Shown here: piece after piece, positions 39,251 to 51,149 of the stretch | How positions within the stretch are numbered: position 1 is the first letter of the stretch | Layout: every line of letters begins with the position of its first letter | NCBI RefSeq assembly: GCF_017562075.2 | Contig: NC_054083.1 | Location: forward strand, 32,719,255 to 32,783,254 | Direction of reading: 5' to 3' | DNA: 64,000 nucleotides | Source of the DNA: Anopheles merus | Lineage: Eukaryota; Arthropoda; Insecta; Diptera; Culicidae | Position numbers and translations under genes: made by a program | The notes under the pieces: model-generated | The model's input: only the letters and a program-made list of their open reading frames with translations | Told to the model about the DNA's origin: nothing | Databases searched by the model: none

Positions 39251-40723
39251 TAGGGGAAGTCGGGGTTGGTTCGGCACTGCGGGTAAGTTCGACACCTTGC
39301 CGTTTTTGTATTTATAGAACTTTTTGAAGACAAAAAACTTATACATATTATTTATGTCAACTGTTTTGAATATTTGAGTCACATTTCACTGATCAGAAAC
39401 CTGTCAATTGTCAAAAAAAAAAACAAAACAAAATAAACACATGGTGGTTCTGATTGACAGCCGATGTAAGTTTTTACTTCTGGGACTTAAGGAATTGTGG
39501 CGTTACAGGGTTTCCCACGATTTATTGGTTGGTTCCCATCATTTTTTGGTGGGTTCCCATATTTTTTTGGTGCGTTCCCACGATTTTTTGGTCGTTTCCC
39601 AGAATTTGTTGGTCCAATTGTATTGATATCCAATCGGAAAATACCAATAAATTATGGGAACGAACCAAAAATCTATGGGATACGACCAAAAAATCGTGGG
39701 AACGCACCAAAAAATCATGGGAACTGACCAATAAATCGTGGGAAACCCTGTATTTCAACAAAATTATAGTTTCCGTGCGAATAGTATTGTTTTATAAATA
39801 CTATTGATTAGTTCTGTATCACAGGGCGTAATTTTTATATCAAACTATATAATATAAAATGTCACTAAAACTTGTGCGGCCAATGAGGGTAAATTCGACA
39901 CCCCATTTGGTAGTAGTGTAATGCTTATTTGTAGCATGTTAACTTTTTTATATCCTAATTTGAAAGTGCCTGTATTTTATACAGATGTCCCTTAACGATG
40001 TACGACAAACGTAATAATCAAGCTGAACACACACGCATTTAAAAATACCGTAGAAGCTTTAAAATTCAAGATGTCAACAAACCTAGGAAGTTATAATTAT
40101 AGAATTTAGCTATTATTCTCTCACAGAACGTTTGAGAAACTCGGACTCAAAACATGTACTTTGTATATGGTTTAGGCTTATGAAAATTAATATTGTTATG
40201 GCTTTGACCGTATTTTAGGCTGACTTTAGGCCGGGTAGGCTTAACTGAAGAAAAAAATAGTCGCTGGTTTGGAATCACATTGGCCGATGTTCGACTTTTG
40301 GCTTTTGAGTTGGCAGAGAAAAATAAAATTAAACACTTTTCGATTTTATGAAAAAAAGAAAAATTGGTACGAAATACTTTGTTGAACTTCAATGAAAACT
40401 ACAGGCCATCAGAGTTTGTTATTTTAAAAGCTAAAACCAATGTGTCGAAATCACCCCCAAGGTGTCGATTTTACCCCATCATGGTGTCGAACTTACCCGC
40501 ACTGCAGTCGTGACGCAACAAAAAACACACTTTTTTATTTTTATCAAAATGTTATCAAAATCAATCTAGGAACCGTAGTTTCTCGTAAAATGGTGCATAA
40601 TACACCAAAAAAGCTTTTTCGATGTCTACTAAACTTACTTACTTACTAAACTTACTTACATTGGCAAAAGTATTGCAATCAGAGGAAAACCTTAAGGTGT
40701 CGAAACTACCCCCAGTTCCCCTA
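39251..40723. mobile_element. Non-autonomous DNA transposon, TA-flanked, GGTGTCGAA-rich ends
   Basis: The left end TAGGGGAAGTCGGGGT is mirrored by the right end ACCCCCAGTTCCCCTA. Inside the left end, CACTGCGGGTAAGTTCGACACC has its reverse complement GGTGTCGAACTTACCCGCA at about 40481-40500. The word GGTGTCGA and relatives recur at the right (40441, 40460, 40482, 40697) and in reverse at the left (39290, 39895), so orientation flips across the element. The ends read TA...TA, compatible with a TA-targeting Tc1/mariner/pogo-type element. No transposase frame survives. A hairpin MITE is nested at 39506-39750. Confidence 0.7.
39506..39750. mobile_element. 245-bp hairpin MITE with internal ~21-bp repeats, TA target-site duplication
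   Basis: The two halves are reverse complements over about 110 bp each: CAGGGTTTCCCACGATTTAT at the left and ATAAATCGTGGGAAACCCTG at the right, flanked by TA at 39504-39505 and 39751-39752. Each arm is itself a short tandem array of units like GGTTCCCA(C/T)GATTTTTT, period 20-21 bases, best seen as repeated HDFLV-type peptides in chance frames. TA duplication and CAGGG ends fit a Tc1/mariner-class MITE. It is inserted inside the 39251-40723 element; a decayed relative is at 11695-11816. Confidence 0.88.
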
Positions 40724-40771
40724 CAGCTATTAAGAAGAAGATTAGATTATTGAAACGATTTTCACTATTTA

Positions 40772-40971
<200 letters not shown>

Positions 40972-40982
40972 GAGTCGTAGAG

Positions 40983-41190
40983 CCGGTCTCGTAGTACAGT
41001 CGTCAACTCGTACGACTTAACAACATGCCCGTCATGGGTTCAAGCCCCAAATGGACCGTGCCGCCATACGTAGGACTGACTATCCTGCTATGGGGGGATC
41101 AATAAGTCACTGAAAGCCAAACCCACAAGTAGTGTGGTACAGGCAGGCCTTGACCGGCAACGGTTGTTGAGCCAAAAGAAGAAGAAGAAG
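40983..41190 (+). mobile_element. tRNA-derived SINE with 10-bp target-site duplication
   Basis: A 208-bp full copy with B box GGGTTCAAGCCCC and a (GAA)n tail, nearly identical to the copy at 24409. Perfect direct repeats AGTCGTAGAG at 40973-40982 and 41191-41200 mark both ends. This copy defines the family boundaries best. Confidence 0.95.
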
Positions 41191-41200
41191 AGTCGTAGAG

Positions 41201-44200
41201 TCGAGTTGAAAATTTATTTCAAGTTAAATGCGATATAACCGTTCATAACCGGACTTATGCACTGAGCCAAAGGCAACAAAAAAGGAAAAAAATACTTTTA
41301 ATGGGGTTTGCGTATGAACATTTGCTCTGTATGTAATAGCTAAATAAATAATAAATTACAAACATTCAAAAATAAATATAAAAAATAATATGAACATAGA
41401 TTAAAGAAAAGCTTTTTTTTGTAATAGAAACACAAGAAGAAAAAAAGACACTAAACTATTCTTAAATACAACTCGGCAAAGTTGAAAGTAGCAAAGACAA
41501 TAATAATGGGGAGAATCATCAATACCGACCCATTGTAACAATTTAAAACTTTAACCAAAATTTCATGTACAAAGTTTATAATATTTTCCATTACTTCAAC
41601 TGCTGAAAACACTTAGATTGATTTCAAACAAGCACGTAGTTTTTTTTTGTGTATGATATTTATAATAACAAAACATTTGTGTTGCCCTATTTTTCTGTAT
41701 TTAGTTTTGAAACGCAAGAAACTATGTATGTTTTTTAAACAACTTTGTGCCTTTATTATTGTACTGAAAAGTATTGGAAAAGAAACGGCTCAATGACATA
41801 ATAAGAAAAAATGAAAAAATAACATTGTCCCCGAAGAAGGACCAAGTTAAAGAAAAGTTCATTGTAAAATGAAACAAGTTAAAATACAACAATTGGTAAG
41901 AAATAAAAATGGACAGTGCGGAGATAAAAACAAAACAATATCCCAAATGACTTACATAAAATTACTTTTGCAGGAAAGAAAGCATGCATAAAAAAACCTT
42001 TCTTTGTAAATTTCACACCACATTGTGCACACTTGGCTTAATGTGTCTTTGAAAAACTGGTTAAATAGTGAAAAATAGCACCCCAAACAGGGCTTCATCA
42101 TCTTAAAGAGTCCTCATCAACGACCATTCGCTTTCCATCGATGGTAAAGTAAGTAGCAAGTCGCTCGCCCCTGCTCATAGTTCCGCTAGCGATAAGAATC
42201 TGCAATCTACGCCGTTAGTCAGTCAGCGCGCCCCAACTGCATAAGGCTACTGCGATGAACTCCGGAAGCCGGAAACAGGGAAGGGGCAGGAACAAGGGAC
42301 ATTTCATTCAAGCATGTGCCACCTACGTACATTAAACCACATCTCAGCGTACCTCCCGTTCATCGCGACACGATGTTTCTTTTCTTGTATCCAATCTTCG
42401 ACAGCTGCTTTCGGCACCGCGCTGCATCCTTGAAAAGGCTTTCTCACTGTCGCATTTCCCTCGCTCACTCTCTGCCTGCCAGCGTACCTCGTACCAGGGG
42501 CCGCGAATTCGCCAACCATTCAACCCTTCGCGTGAAAAAAACGTGACGATAATTATTATTATGTTGATAAATACATAAATTTTCACACTTAAGCGCAACG
42601 CCTCTGGTACCTGCGCGGTGGCGGCGGCGGTGCACCGAGGAAAGCAAATTTCAAAAGACGCGAGGACTTGGTGCACTGTTTGTGTTGGGTTGGAGGGGGG
42701 AGTGAAGGGGACGGCACAAATAACAACAACAACCGCGCACAATAGCATCGTCGTGTGAGGGGTACGTCAAAACGGGGAAAACCCGTTTGAATAGATTGAG
42801 AGAGGGACTGGGAGAGGAAAATGCTCGTACGCGACACTATGAATGTAAGGACACCCCAACGGCAAGCTAACAGCACGATTCACACTCCGCGAAAGCGACA
42901 CACTAGTCTTGCACACACACACACACACGCACACACGCACATATATATATACTGTAAGTGTGTAGTGTAAATCGCGAGGAGGAGGAAAATGCATAATAAT
43001 GCACCTCGTTAAAGTACACCAGAGGTGTGTGCGTGCGCTCGTGCGTGTTTGTGTATGTGTGTATATGTGTGTGTATGATTCATACATTCGGTAACTGCGG
43101 GATGTTAAAGAAAGAACATTAAAACTAGCACCAAGGATAGCAGAGGGATGGCGAACAAAAGAACCACTGCACACAGGCACTCACCCGGATTGCAGATGCA
43201 TTAATTCGTGCTACTCGCTCACGGAACGGGGGGTTCGGAGGCTCGTTCCATTCCACCGATTGCAACACACAGACACACACACACACACGCTGGCACACAA
43301 TCAATTGTAGCACAAGAGGCTGCAATTTCCCGAATGACACTTACCTTGGCTTTACACCATCGTGTGGTATTTGCACGGTGAAAGGGTTGCACGTTCATCT
43401 TCCTCGGCGAAACCCCACGCCCAGCACAGTCACAGGGGGAAGGAAGACGCAAGATAAGCCGGGTGAAACCCGGCCAGTACTAATGTGTGAAAAGAAAAAC
43501 TGGTCTCGCTGTGCCGGCAGCAAAAAAAAGAACACACCCCGCCCGGGGTTGCAAGGCTGCTGCACTGGGTAACCGGTACCAGGCGCACCGGCAAAGGGGG
43601 ACTTGCATTTCGTCACCTCAATGCTCGATGGCGCGTGCATGTGTGCGTGCGGCGTACAGCAAACGTAAACGATTCGCGGTCGCCGTTGGGAAGAAAAGGT
43701 GTGACTGAGTAACACTTCAGTGTTGGAAATTCGCTTATCAGCGACACGCACTTTTTCCCCCTTTATTTTTCTCACTCTCTCTCTCTCTCCTTCCCCCAAC
43801 CCCTTGAAGGATGGTTCACTTTGGGGTTTTCTTTTCAGCGTTTTCCCCCCGCCCAATTTCGGTGTCTCATTGGTGCAAACATTTGCACCACGGTCCCGGT
43901 ATTTGTACTTTTGCTTTGGCACGTTCATCCGCCTCGGGTGAGCCGCTTTTTTTTCGCGCGCGCGCTGAGAAAATTTTATCGGCAAAGAAAACACGACTTT
44001 GGGCGTGTGTGTGTGTGTGTGTGTAAGAATCACACCCTTCGCATTGTGCAAGGGATTGCTGGGAATCCGCAATTGCAGTTACGGTGGTGGATGGCGCTTT
44101 AGATTCACGTGACGGCGTGTTCACTGCTGCTGCGCTCGTGGAATATTTAATCGCGAGGGAGCAAGCGATCAAATTAAGAGCAAAAGTACACAATTTGCAC

Positions 44201-44864
44201 GTGTGGGTGTGGATTGATTTAACTACCGGTAACGGAACGGGTTTGGAAGAGTTTTTAATAAACCTGGTTAGGGTGTTGTATTCATATTTTTCATTGAATT
44301 AAGCAAAAGTAAGGTAAAAATAACGCATTAAAGTGAAACGCAATAATCAGCTGGTGATGGGACAGCTTTTACCTGTGATCAATACTCCTGCCCGTGTTCG
44401 GATGTTTATGCGTCCATGTGTTTTGGGAAGGGAATATCCACTGGGCAAAACATAAAGAGAAACAAAGCATGAGTTCCACGCACGGTTTCGATGTTGTTTG
44501 CGGTTCCCTATCCATGGCTGCCCTACTCGTTGCGTGATGAGACACGGCTAACAACCAGACGTGCTGTCTGTGTCAAACCACATGATGAGGCACAAAACAC
44601 ACAAGAAGGTAGAGAAGAAACAAAAAACGGCGTCGGAGACAGTGCACAACGGAAATGGAAGCAAGAGTGTGTGCTTTTGATAAACAGTGGCGCTGAAAAA
44701 TTTGAAATCAACTTTTTTTTTGTGAAAATTGTATCACTGTCTTATTGTTTTTGGGTAGCCTTTGCCTCGTAGCTGACATTTAGTAACGATACAACTAAAG
44801 TAAAAAAACCCGATAAATTATTATGGCATGTCACTGTTATCATTGGCATGTGTCATTGTTGGTG
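41201..44864. other. Non-coding stretch, AT-rich then GC-rich
   Basis: AT-rich and gene-free to about 42060. From 42120 the composition becomes GC-richer with CA/TG tracts at about 42912-42951, 43264-43290 and 44004-44024, which make Thr-His and Cys-Val artefact frames (for example a 225-codon minus frame at 43395-44072). No supported coding sequence. Confidence 0.45.
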
Positions 44865-44992
44865 TCAACTGACAGTATACGAAGGATTTATATTGAAGTA
44901 TAAGGATGAGTAATTGGAACTTTGGAACTCAACTGACAGTATAGTAAGGATTTATACTGAGGAAAATTGATTAGTAATTAGAACTTTTTTCA
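44865..44992. repeat. Diverged two-copy tandem duplication, about 64-bp period
   Basis: TCAACTGACAGTATA, AAGGATTTATA and AGTAATTGGAACTTT (second copy AGTAATTAGAACTTT) recur in order at 44865 and 44929. Confidence 0.75.
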
Positions 44993-46129
44993 ATAGTGGT
45001 TTAAATTAAGATTATTTATTTTATTTTTATTAAGATTAGCTTTGATGCGTAGATAATTTTGGAGAATTCCACTTTGAGTAACCATGATGAAATACTTTTA
45101 AAAATTAAACCAAAAATGTCATTCAGGTATCATTTTTCAACCGGGACAGAAGCAGTCAATTATCCAATAGTTCAAATAAGTTCATTTTTGACACCTATCA
45201 GAAGTTTTTAAATATATTTTTAAATTAATTGACTAAAGAATACAATGGTTTTAACTGAAGAAGTCTTTCCAAAACTTCTTAAAAACAACAATGAATGTCT
45301 GTTTCAATTCCCATTAACACATTCCTGTCCTACTTACAACAAAAAAATGAACCGGGAAAAATATATTTTTTTTCTTTAGTTTTACCGAACGCATTACAGT
45401 TACGCTCACTACGGTAAGCTGAAACCAGAGCAACCCTTTCGCCCTCACCCTCACTCACCCTAACCATCCAACCCCGCCCTTCCCATCCACTCCTGCAAAT
45501 ACGCTTCTCATCCCATTGTTTGGGTGAGCGAGGTGTGAGTAAGGACATATGAAAAGGCTCGCTGTCGAGACTCCGCTCCACACTGCCCCTCCCCTGTCTC
45601 GCTAGCGTCCCACTCGCCGGAGTGCGGACTCGTGCAGACTTTAGCACGAACGCGCGCTCCTGATCCTCCTTACCGCCGGTTTCCCGATTGCTGCCCTGTA
45701 CGGTGCATGAGGACGTCGACAAAAAGGGGAAGCGTGGAACAAGCGGTACAACCCCATTAGACACTCTTTGCAGTTTTCTTTTCACACCACAGCCGTAGTT
45801 GGAAATCCATCCATCGGGTAGTGCTGTGCAGTCGGCGGAGGCGCACAAGCACCTCCACCCGTCCGGCTTCTTGAGACGCAAAACCTGCAGCACCACGTCG
45901 TGCGTTTTTCCAACCATAGCAACCGTACGCGTGTGTGTGTGTATGTGTTGGAGTGCTATCTCTCTTTCACCCGCACTGGTGCGGTAATTAAATCCGCTAT
46001 CTCGCTTTGCCGCAGTACAGTTTGGTAGGTCCGATGGACGGTCTCGTCAGGTAATTCGGTAGCTAACAGCGCCCCCCAAAAAACGGGTCCTCGTGAGTGT
46101 GTGTATGTGTGAGGGGTAAGATGGTCTCG
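44993..46129. other. Non-coding stretch without recognised gene
   Basis: AT-rich to 45370. A GC-rich 195-codon minus-strand open frame (45330-45917) is the longest without a simple repeat, but its translation has no recognisable domain and no splice or poly(A) support. Confidence 0.4.
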
Positions 46130-47782
46130 TTCAGTTTCTACCTTTCTGTACTAGCCCTGTCCCTAAATGCCAGACTGTGGGATGTTTTGGCGATTTTTTG
46201 CGCAACAAATCGCACACCACGCACACCAATACAAGCTACACAACGCGACCTCGTGTCCTGAAAAAAATGCGCTCTCTCTCTCTCTCTCTCACACACACTC
46301 GCAATGTGCACAATCTCTCCCGGTAGTGTGCAAAAAATCTCACTCTCTTGCTTTCTCTCCTTCCCTGTCCATCCCATGGTTGTGGGTGAGCCAATTTCTG
46401 TCTCACCAAACTGCCCGCTGCTGGTCGGGGAAATAGCGTAGATTTTCCTCGCGTCACGGTTGACGTAACGGACGTCCAGTGCGCGTTTCAGGTTTTCCAC
46501 GAGCGGTGTGCAGCCAATTTCCAACCCCGTCGGTGTGTGATTTCAGGTGTTTTCCGCCAAAAAAAAAAAATAATTGAAAGCTACCAGTGAAGGATGTTCT
46601 TGAGGCAAAGCTCGTACGAAATCGAAACTGCTGCTGCTGCTGTTTGCTAAATGAGTGTGCGTGCGTGGTGTGTGAAAGGACTTGCCCAGGGGCAGAGTGT
46701 AAACTGTAAACAACAACAGCGATTGTGCGAGTCCATTGCCGTTGTCCAGCCGTGTTTGACAGTTTGGCCGCGTTGAGAGTGCTTCTGTTGCCGGAGTGTT
46801 ACGCGCGTTCGCTCTCGCTTGCTCATCTGCAACAGCTCGCAACACTGTCTCTTTCGCCACACACACACACACGCACACAGCCAGACAGGGCCGTGCGATC
46901 GGGCTGGCAGCTGGAGAGAATCCTGCTGCTCGGGTTTTCGTCGGTTGCTCTCGCTCTCGCCTACGCCGTACACGCGCACGAGCAGGGCCGGAAGCGGAGA
47001 GCTGTCAGTTTGCTGTCGTTTGTGTGTGACGTTTGTTGCAGCGCTCGGTCGCCTACGCCGTACCGTGTCCGGATTGTGGCCAATTTTCCGGTGAAAAGTG
47101 TTGCCCAGCGGTGCGAAAAGTGTCCCAGCGCGTGTTGGAGTGTACGCAGCAACCAAAACGTCCTGCAGCGGGTCGTGAAAACCAACACCGTCCGGTGAAT
47201 GTTTGTGCAAAAGGGTACAGTGGTTGGTTTGTTGTAAGCCCTGTACCCGAAACACGGCCCCTTGTGTTCGGCCGCTTATCAACGGCTTTTTTTGCTGCGG
47301 ATGTTGTGCCGTCCCCGGAAAACGGGCCATTTGTGCGCATGATAATAAAACAAACAGTGTTTGTGCGTGCGTGTGGAGTGTGAGTGAGTGTGTGTGTGTG
47401 TGGCAGTATTTCGTGCAAGCTGTGAGGTGTGTCGTGACGGCGGTACTCAGGTGAGTGAACGGGTATTTCCATTCACGGAACTGCGCTGTGATTTTTGTGA
47501 GTGTTTTTGTGTGAGTGTGTGTGTGTGTGATGCCAAAGTTCCTCGAAAACGGTCGTTCGTGCTTGTGCACAGGGATGTGCTGTGCAATTTGCAATTTCTA
47601 TTCCCTGTCCTTTCACTCTCTATCTCTCATTTACACTCTCTTGATTGTTCGTGTTATCAATGTGGTCGCTCTCTCTCTATCTCTCTCACTCTCTCGTGCA
47701 CGCTAATCAAATTCACCAGCAGACGAGAGCACGTGAGCAAGAGCCAAACAGACGGAGTGAGTGAGAAGGAGAAGGAGTGAAT

Positions 47783-47786
<4 letters not shown>
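46130..47786 (+). other. Possible promoter and non-coding 5' exon region
   Basis: A GC-rich, GT/GA/CT-rich block containing CT and CA runs at 46272-46298, a TCAGTT initiator-like word at 47005-47010 and a consensus splice donor ACTCAG|GTGAGT at 47450/47451. The plus strand between about 46900 and 47450 has the texture of a long insect 5' UTR. There is no ATG-led frame with protein character. This is inference from composition only; the long minus-strand frame 46647-47594 across it is a microsatellite artefact. Confidence 0.2.

Positions 47787-47837
<51 letters not shown>
47787..47837. repeat. (GA)n microsatellite
   Basis: A GA dinucleotide run of about 45 bases with one interruption at its end. 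Confidence 0.95.
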
Positions 47838-49488
47838 CGCCAGTCATATTTACAAGCGAGTGAGACGCGCGCGTATTGCGGATATCAACAAAACAAAAGG
47901 CAATTTTCCATCCGCACACCACTTTTCCCCCATTTCCCCTTGCGTAACGGCACTCCTGGGTGTTTGTGTGTGTGTATGTGTGAGCTATTTTGGTGTATTA
48001 GTGTAAACACGGCCGTGTAACGGCATTTCCGCCCGGCTGGCTAATACACTACCGTGCAGCCGAGTCTCCATTTCACCCCTCCAACACCCACACTTTTCGC
48101 TGGCGCAACTGGAACGGGTTTTTCTGCCACCGTCCTGGTGCTTGAAGTTACCTGCAGTTACGGTTTGGAAACAAGGAGTGAAGTTTTTCTTGGCCTTAAT
48201 CAACTCATCGCGGTTGAAAATGCTCATGAAAGAAACCCCCCAACCACCCTCCTTCCTTCCCCTCCTACCCCCTTCCAGCACCGGTGGCACAGGCCGAGCT
48301 GTTGGGGGGAAATGATGGAAATTAATTGAACATAAATCAATGCGCCTTTCATTACCTTCGCCGGGCTGCGCTCGAGGAGTCACACGCTCCTGATTTTCAA
48401 ACGGGGGTTTCCCCCCATGTTTTCCTTGTTTTCCCCACAAACACGGGTTGGGTGAAAAGATTTGCCCAATGCCACGATCGATGCCTTTAACCGGGTGGGC
48501 AGGCGGTCGGAAAATTGCTTGATTGATGGATTGTTAAAGGGTTTGGGGTGTGTTCGCAGCACGCGCGCGCGTGTCGCTCGTGGGTGCACCCTTGCACCAC
48601 GCAGACACCCATACAAAAACACTGGAAAAGGCTGGAGGGGGGGGGAGTGCAGGGCAGTAAATAAATCTAATTAAAGTGTCACGGGTTCAGGGCGTTGCAC
48701 AAAACGGCGCTGCCTCAACAAAGCGCAGAAGAGTGTGTTCTTAGCATTTGCAAAGGTCATTTGTGTGCCGTTGCGTTTTTCCGCCCTGGTCTTGATGTTC
48801 CATTTTCATTGGGAAGCGGGGGGACTTTTTTTACTAGAAGGGGGTTGTGTGATTGGGTGGCTTCGACTAATTAATAAAAGAAGGTAACGTGCGCAGAGCG
48901 CAGAGAGAGAAAGAGAGAGAGATACGCAGCAAAGATTTGCAGCTTTCCCGCCCCGACGCCGATGAAAAGGGGAATTACAGTAGCAGGGAAAAGAAACCTA
49001 CACGTACACCACCGCCTCAGGCACACCCGACGAAAGGAGCAAGAGATTGACCTACGGTTACCAAACCCCCGGACAACAGCTCTACTTCCCTGCTGCACGG
49101 TGGTTTGCTGACAACCTCCAGCAGTTGTAAGACTTTACCCGAACTGAGAACTCTTTAGCACTGAGGGCTTGCCGTTTGTTGTCTTTCATACATGCCACGG
49201 CAGGGAACCTGCAGAACCGGGACAGCAACGGGGAAAGTATGTTCGGCCCCGGTTGAGCTGTTGGTAGCGTTGGAAACATTTAGCAAAAGCATGCGAGGCC
49301 ATAATACGGCGAAAAGGCGTCCGGACGAGCCCAGCATTTCCTGCTGCTGCTGCTAATGGGTTCGTGGCTTAACGAAGTCGATTTTCACAAGTTGCGGTTG
49401 GTGGTCGCTTGGCGCGATTTTTATACACGCATTGGAGGGAAAGGGCAGTTGGGATGGCTCACTTGTGAATGTGTGAATTAGTGATGAG
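47838..49488. other. Non-coding stretch without recognised gene
   Basis: GC-balanced, with a G run near 48639 and a GA-rich patch at about 48900-48925. No supported feature. Confidence 0.45.
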
Positions 49489-50056
49489 AAAAATGAAGAT
49501 AATAAAATGAAGAATCGATTCCGCCTGGCTCCGAAATGTTTTCTGGAATCGATTCCAGATAGTAGGTCCGGAATCAGTTTAAATAATCGATTCCGGAATC
49601 GACTTCGGAATCGAAATCGGTTCCGGAATTGGCACCGGATTCGAAATCAGTTTCGGCATCGGAATTGGCTGCAAAATCAGATTTGCTTTCTAAACGGAGT
49701 TGGTTTTGGCATCTCCATAGGAATAGACATTTGGGTCCAATCATGCTAAGTATATACTTCTAAACGAGGCATTCTCATGGAGATTCCCGGACTGATATCG
49801 CTTTTTTATTTTGAATTCAAGAACTAATTCTCATTCCGGAGCTAATTCATGATTCCGAAGTCTGAAGTCTGAAGTCAATCCTGATTTCGTTACCTTAGCA
49901 AATTGCGTTTCCCAGGTCGATTCCGATCCCGGAATCGACTCCGAAATCGATTCCAGAATCGGAATTGGCTCCTGCATTGGAATCGTGTCCGGAATTGATT
50001 CCGAACACGGAATCGGAATCGGGTAGGTCCGATTCCGAGCTCCCACCACTACTGAC
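49489..50056. repeat. Degenerate GGAATC/GATTCC array
   Basis: The hexamers GGAATC and its complement GATTCC recur densely at 49512-49680 and 49918-50040, often as GGAATCGATTCC palindromes, giving Asn-Arg-Phe and Pro-Ile artefact peptides. The outer borders TAGTGATGAGAAA (49489) and CACCACTA (about 50050) look weakly like inverted ends, but no matching 8-bp flanks were found, so a transposon frame is only a possibility. Confidence 0.6.
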
Positions 50057-50734
50057 ATACACGTTACGCACCTTCACGGGCTATATGTAGGTGAAGGGAT
50101 GCGTTTAATGTACTGCAGTTACACCATTTTCACGTTCTACGCCCTTCCTCCCCAATTCCATGGCCCTTTATGTTCGGTAAAGGCTCCTGATTTACACCCT
50201 ACCCCCCATTCCTGATTTTATTCGTTGTTCGATTTGCGCGCTTAATCCAGTCCAGCATTACCCTCCCCGTCCGGTGGAACAAGTTGTGGCTTGATGGTCC
50301 CATTATAGAAATTGGGCTACCGATTCGCTTCGGGGCGCGTTTCGAAAGGTTTCCGGCAGTAATGGTTACGGTTAGGGCGTGGTGTGATGGGGTCACACAT
50401 GTGATGCCGCCTTTTGCCGCTCCGAGAAACACTTTCCGCCCCAACCGGTTGGGTTTTATTTTACCGGATTTCATCGCAACACATATCGATCCTGATAGAA
50501 GGAGGGGGGAGCTTCTGTTTTTTCCGTTCCTTGGTGGTGTTGGTGTTGCTGTGACCTGAAATAATTATTACTTTGACACATTGCCAAAACCGGGAGGATC
50601 CCCTGCCCTTGGTGTTGTGCAATCGCGTTTCGCACGTTTGATTGTATGATGTACTGCCGGGATGTACTGTTGGAAGGGAGCTGTTCCCCCGGGGAAGCCT
50701 ATATGGTGCCCCTTCTTTTCTGTTCGTTTCGCAG
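50057..50734. other. Non-coding stretch before the candidate terminal exon
   Basis: Frames on both strands (50199-50474 minus, 50284-50559 plus) lack recognisable content. The last 25 bases form a strong polypyrimidine tract leading to an AG at 50733-50734. Confidence 0.4.
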
Positions 50735-50959
50735 GGGGTTGTATTTTTCCATCAGCAACTTACTTCCGCAGAGGTGGAAAAGTGGCAAGCGAATGGCCCA
50801 ATTTTCTGTGTCACATTTGTGCTGTCTGGAAATAGCAGCTTAAGACTCCTTCCGGGCTACGAAATTGATACGTGTTTACGATCTCTAGAGCAAGTTGTGA
50901 ATAGTGTGAAACGTTTTCCACACTTATTGCAGGACTCATTACGAGCTTTAGATGCTTAA
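50735..50959 (+). CDS. Candidate terminal coding exon, product unknown
   Basis: A strong 3' splice site (CTTCTTTTCTGTTCGTTTCGCAG) precedes an in-phase frame of 74 codons ending in TAA at 50957-50959. The translation has natural composition: it starts GVVFFHQQLTSAEVEKWQ, contains CVTFVLSGNSSLRLLPGYEID and ends in an amphipathic-helix-like LEQVVNSVKRFPHLLQDSL. I recognise no family. Neither an upstream exon nor a poly(A) signal before the neighbouring transposon was found; the first AATAAA (51281) lies inside that element. It may be a last exon of a gene with distant exons, an orphan fragment or chance. Confidence 0.3.
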   Translation, partial: GVVFFHQQLTSAEVEKWQANGPIFCVTFVLSGNSSLRLLPGYEIDTCLRSLEQVVNSVKRFPHLLQDSLRALDA

Positions 50960-51129
50960 TTTTAGGGAAACTATGCCGTTAAAACATCGTTTTAAATCCG
51001 TTTATTAGTTCTAAAAATGAGCTTTGCTAGCCTAAAACCGATCGCATGCAAAGCGAATTGCATACACGCAGGCGTATATGGCATCGGTATGGTACGTTCC
51101 AGTTTAGAAATTCAACTTCCCGAACCGCA
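50960..51129. other. Spacer between candidate exon and hAT-type element
   Basis: AT-rich, no feature seen. It ends at the left copy of the 8-bp target-site duplication. Confidence 0.5.
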
Positions 51130-51137
51130 CTCACAAG
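51130..51137. repeat. Left target-site duplication of the hAT-type element
   Basis: CTCACAAG, repeated identically at 54236-54243. Eight bases with T at position 2 and A at position 7 fit the hAT target consensus nTnnnnAn. Confidence 0.85.
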
Positions 51138-51149
51138 CAGTGCTGCAAA

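Noticed and set aside
43395..44072. 225-codon minus-strand frame
   Set aside because: Begins with Thr-His repeats from a microsatellite and shows no recognisable domain; the opposite strand is equally open.
45330..45917. 195-codon minus-strand frame free of simple repeats
   Set aside because: GC-rich region makes long chance frames likely. Translation shows no family motif, and no splice site or poly(A) signal supports it.
46647..47594. 315-codon open frame on the minus strand, the longest in the window
   Set aside because: It runs through CA/GT and other simple repeats (Thr-His runs), has no domain or splice context, and plus-strand frames overlap it. It is a composition artefact.
49489..50056. 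Complete hAT element around the GGAATC array
   Set aside because: Ends resemble each other only over about 9 of 12 bases and flanking 8-mers do not match.
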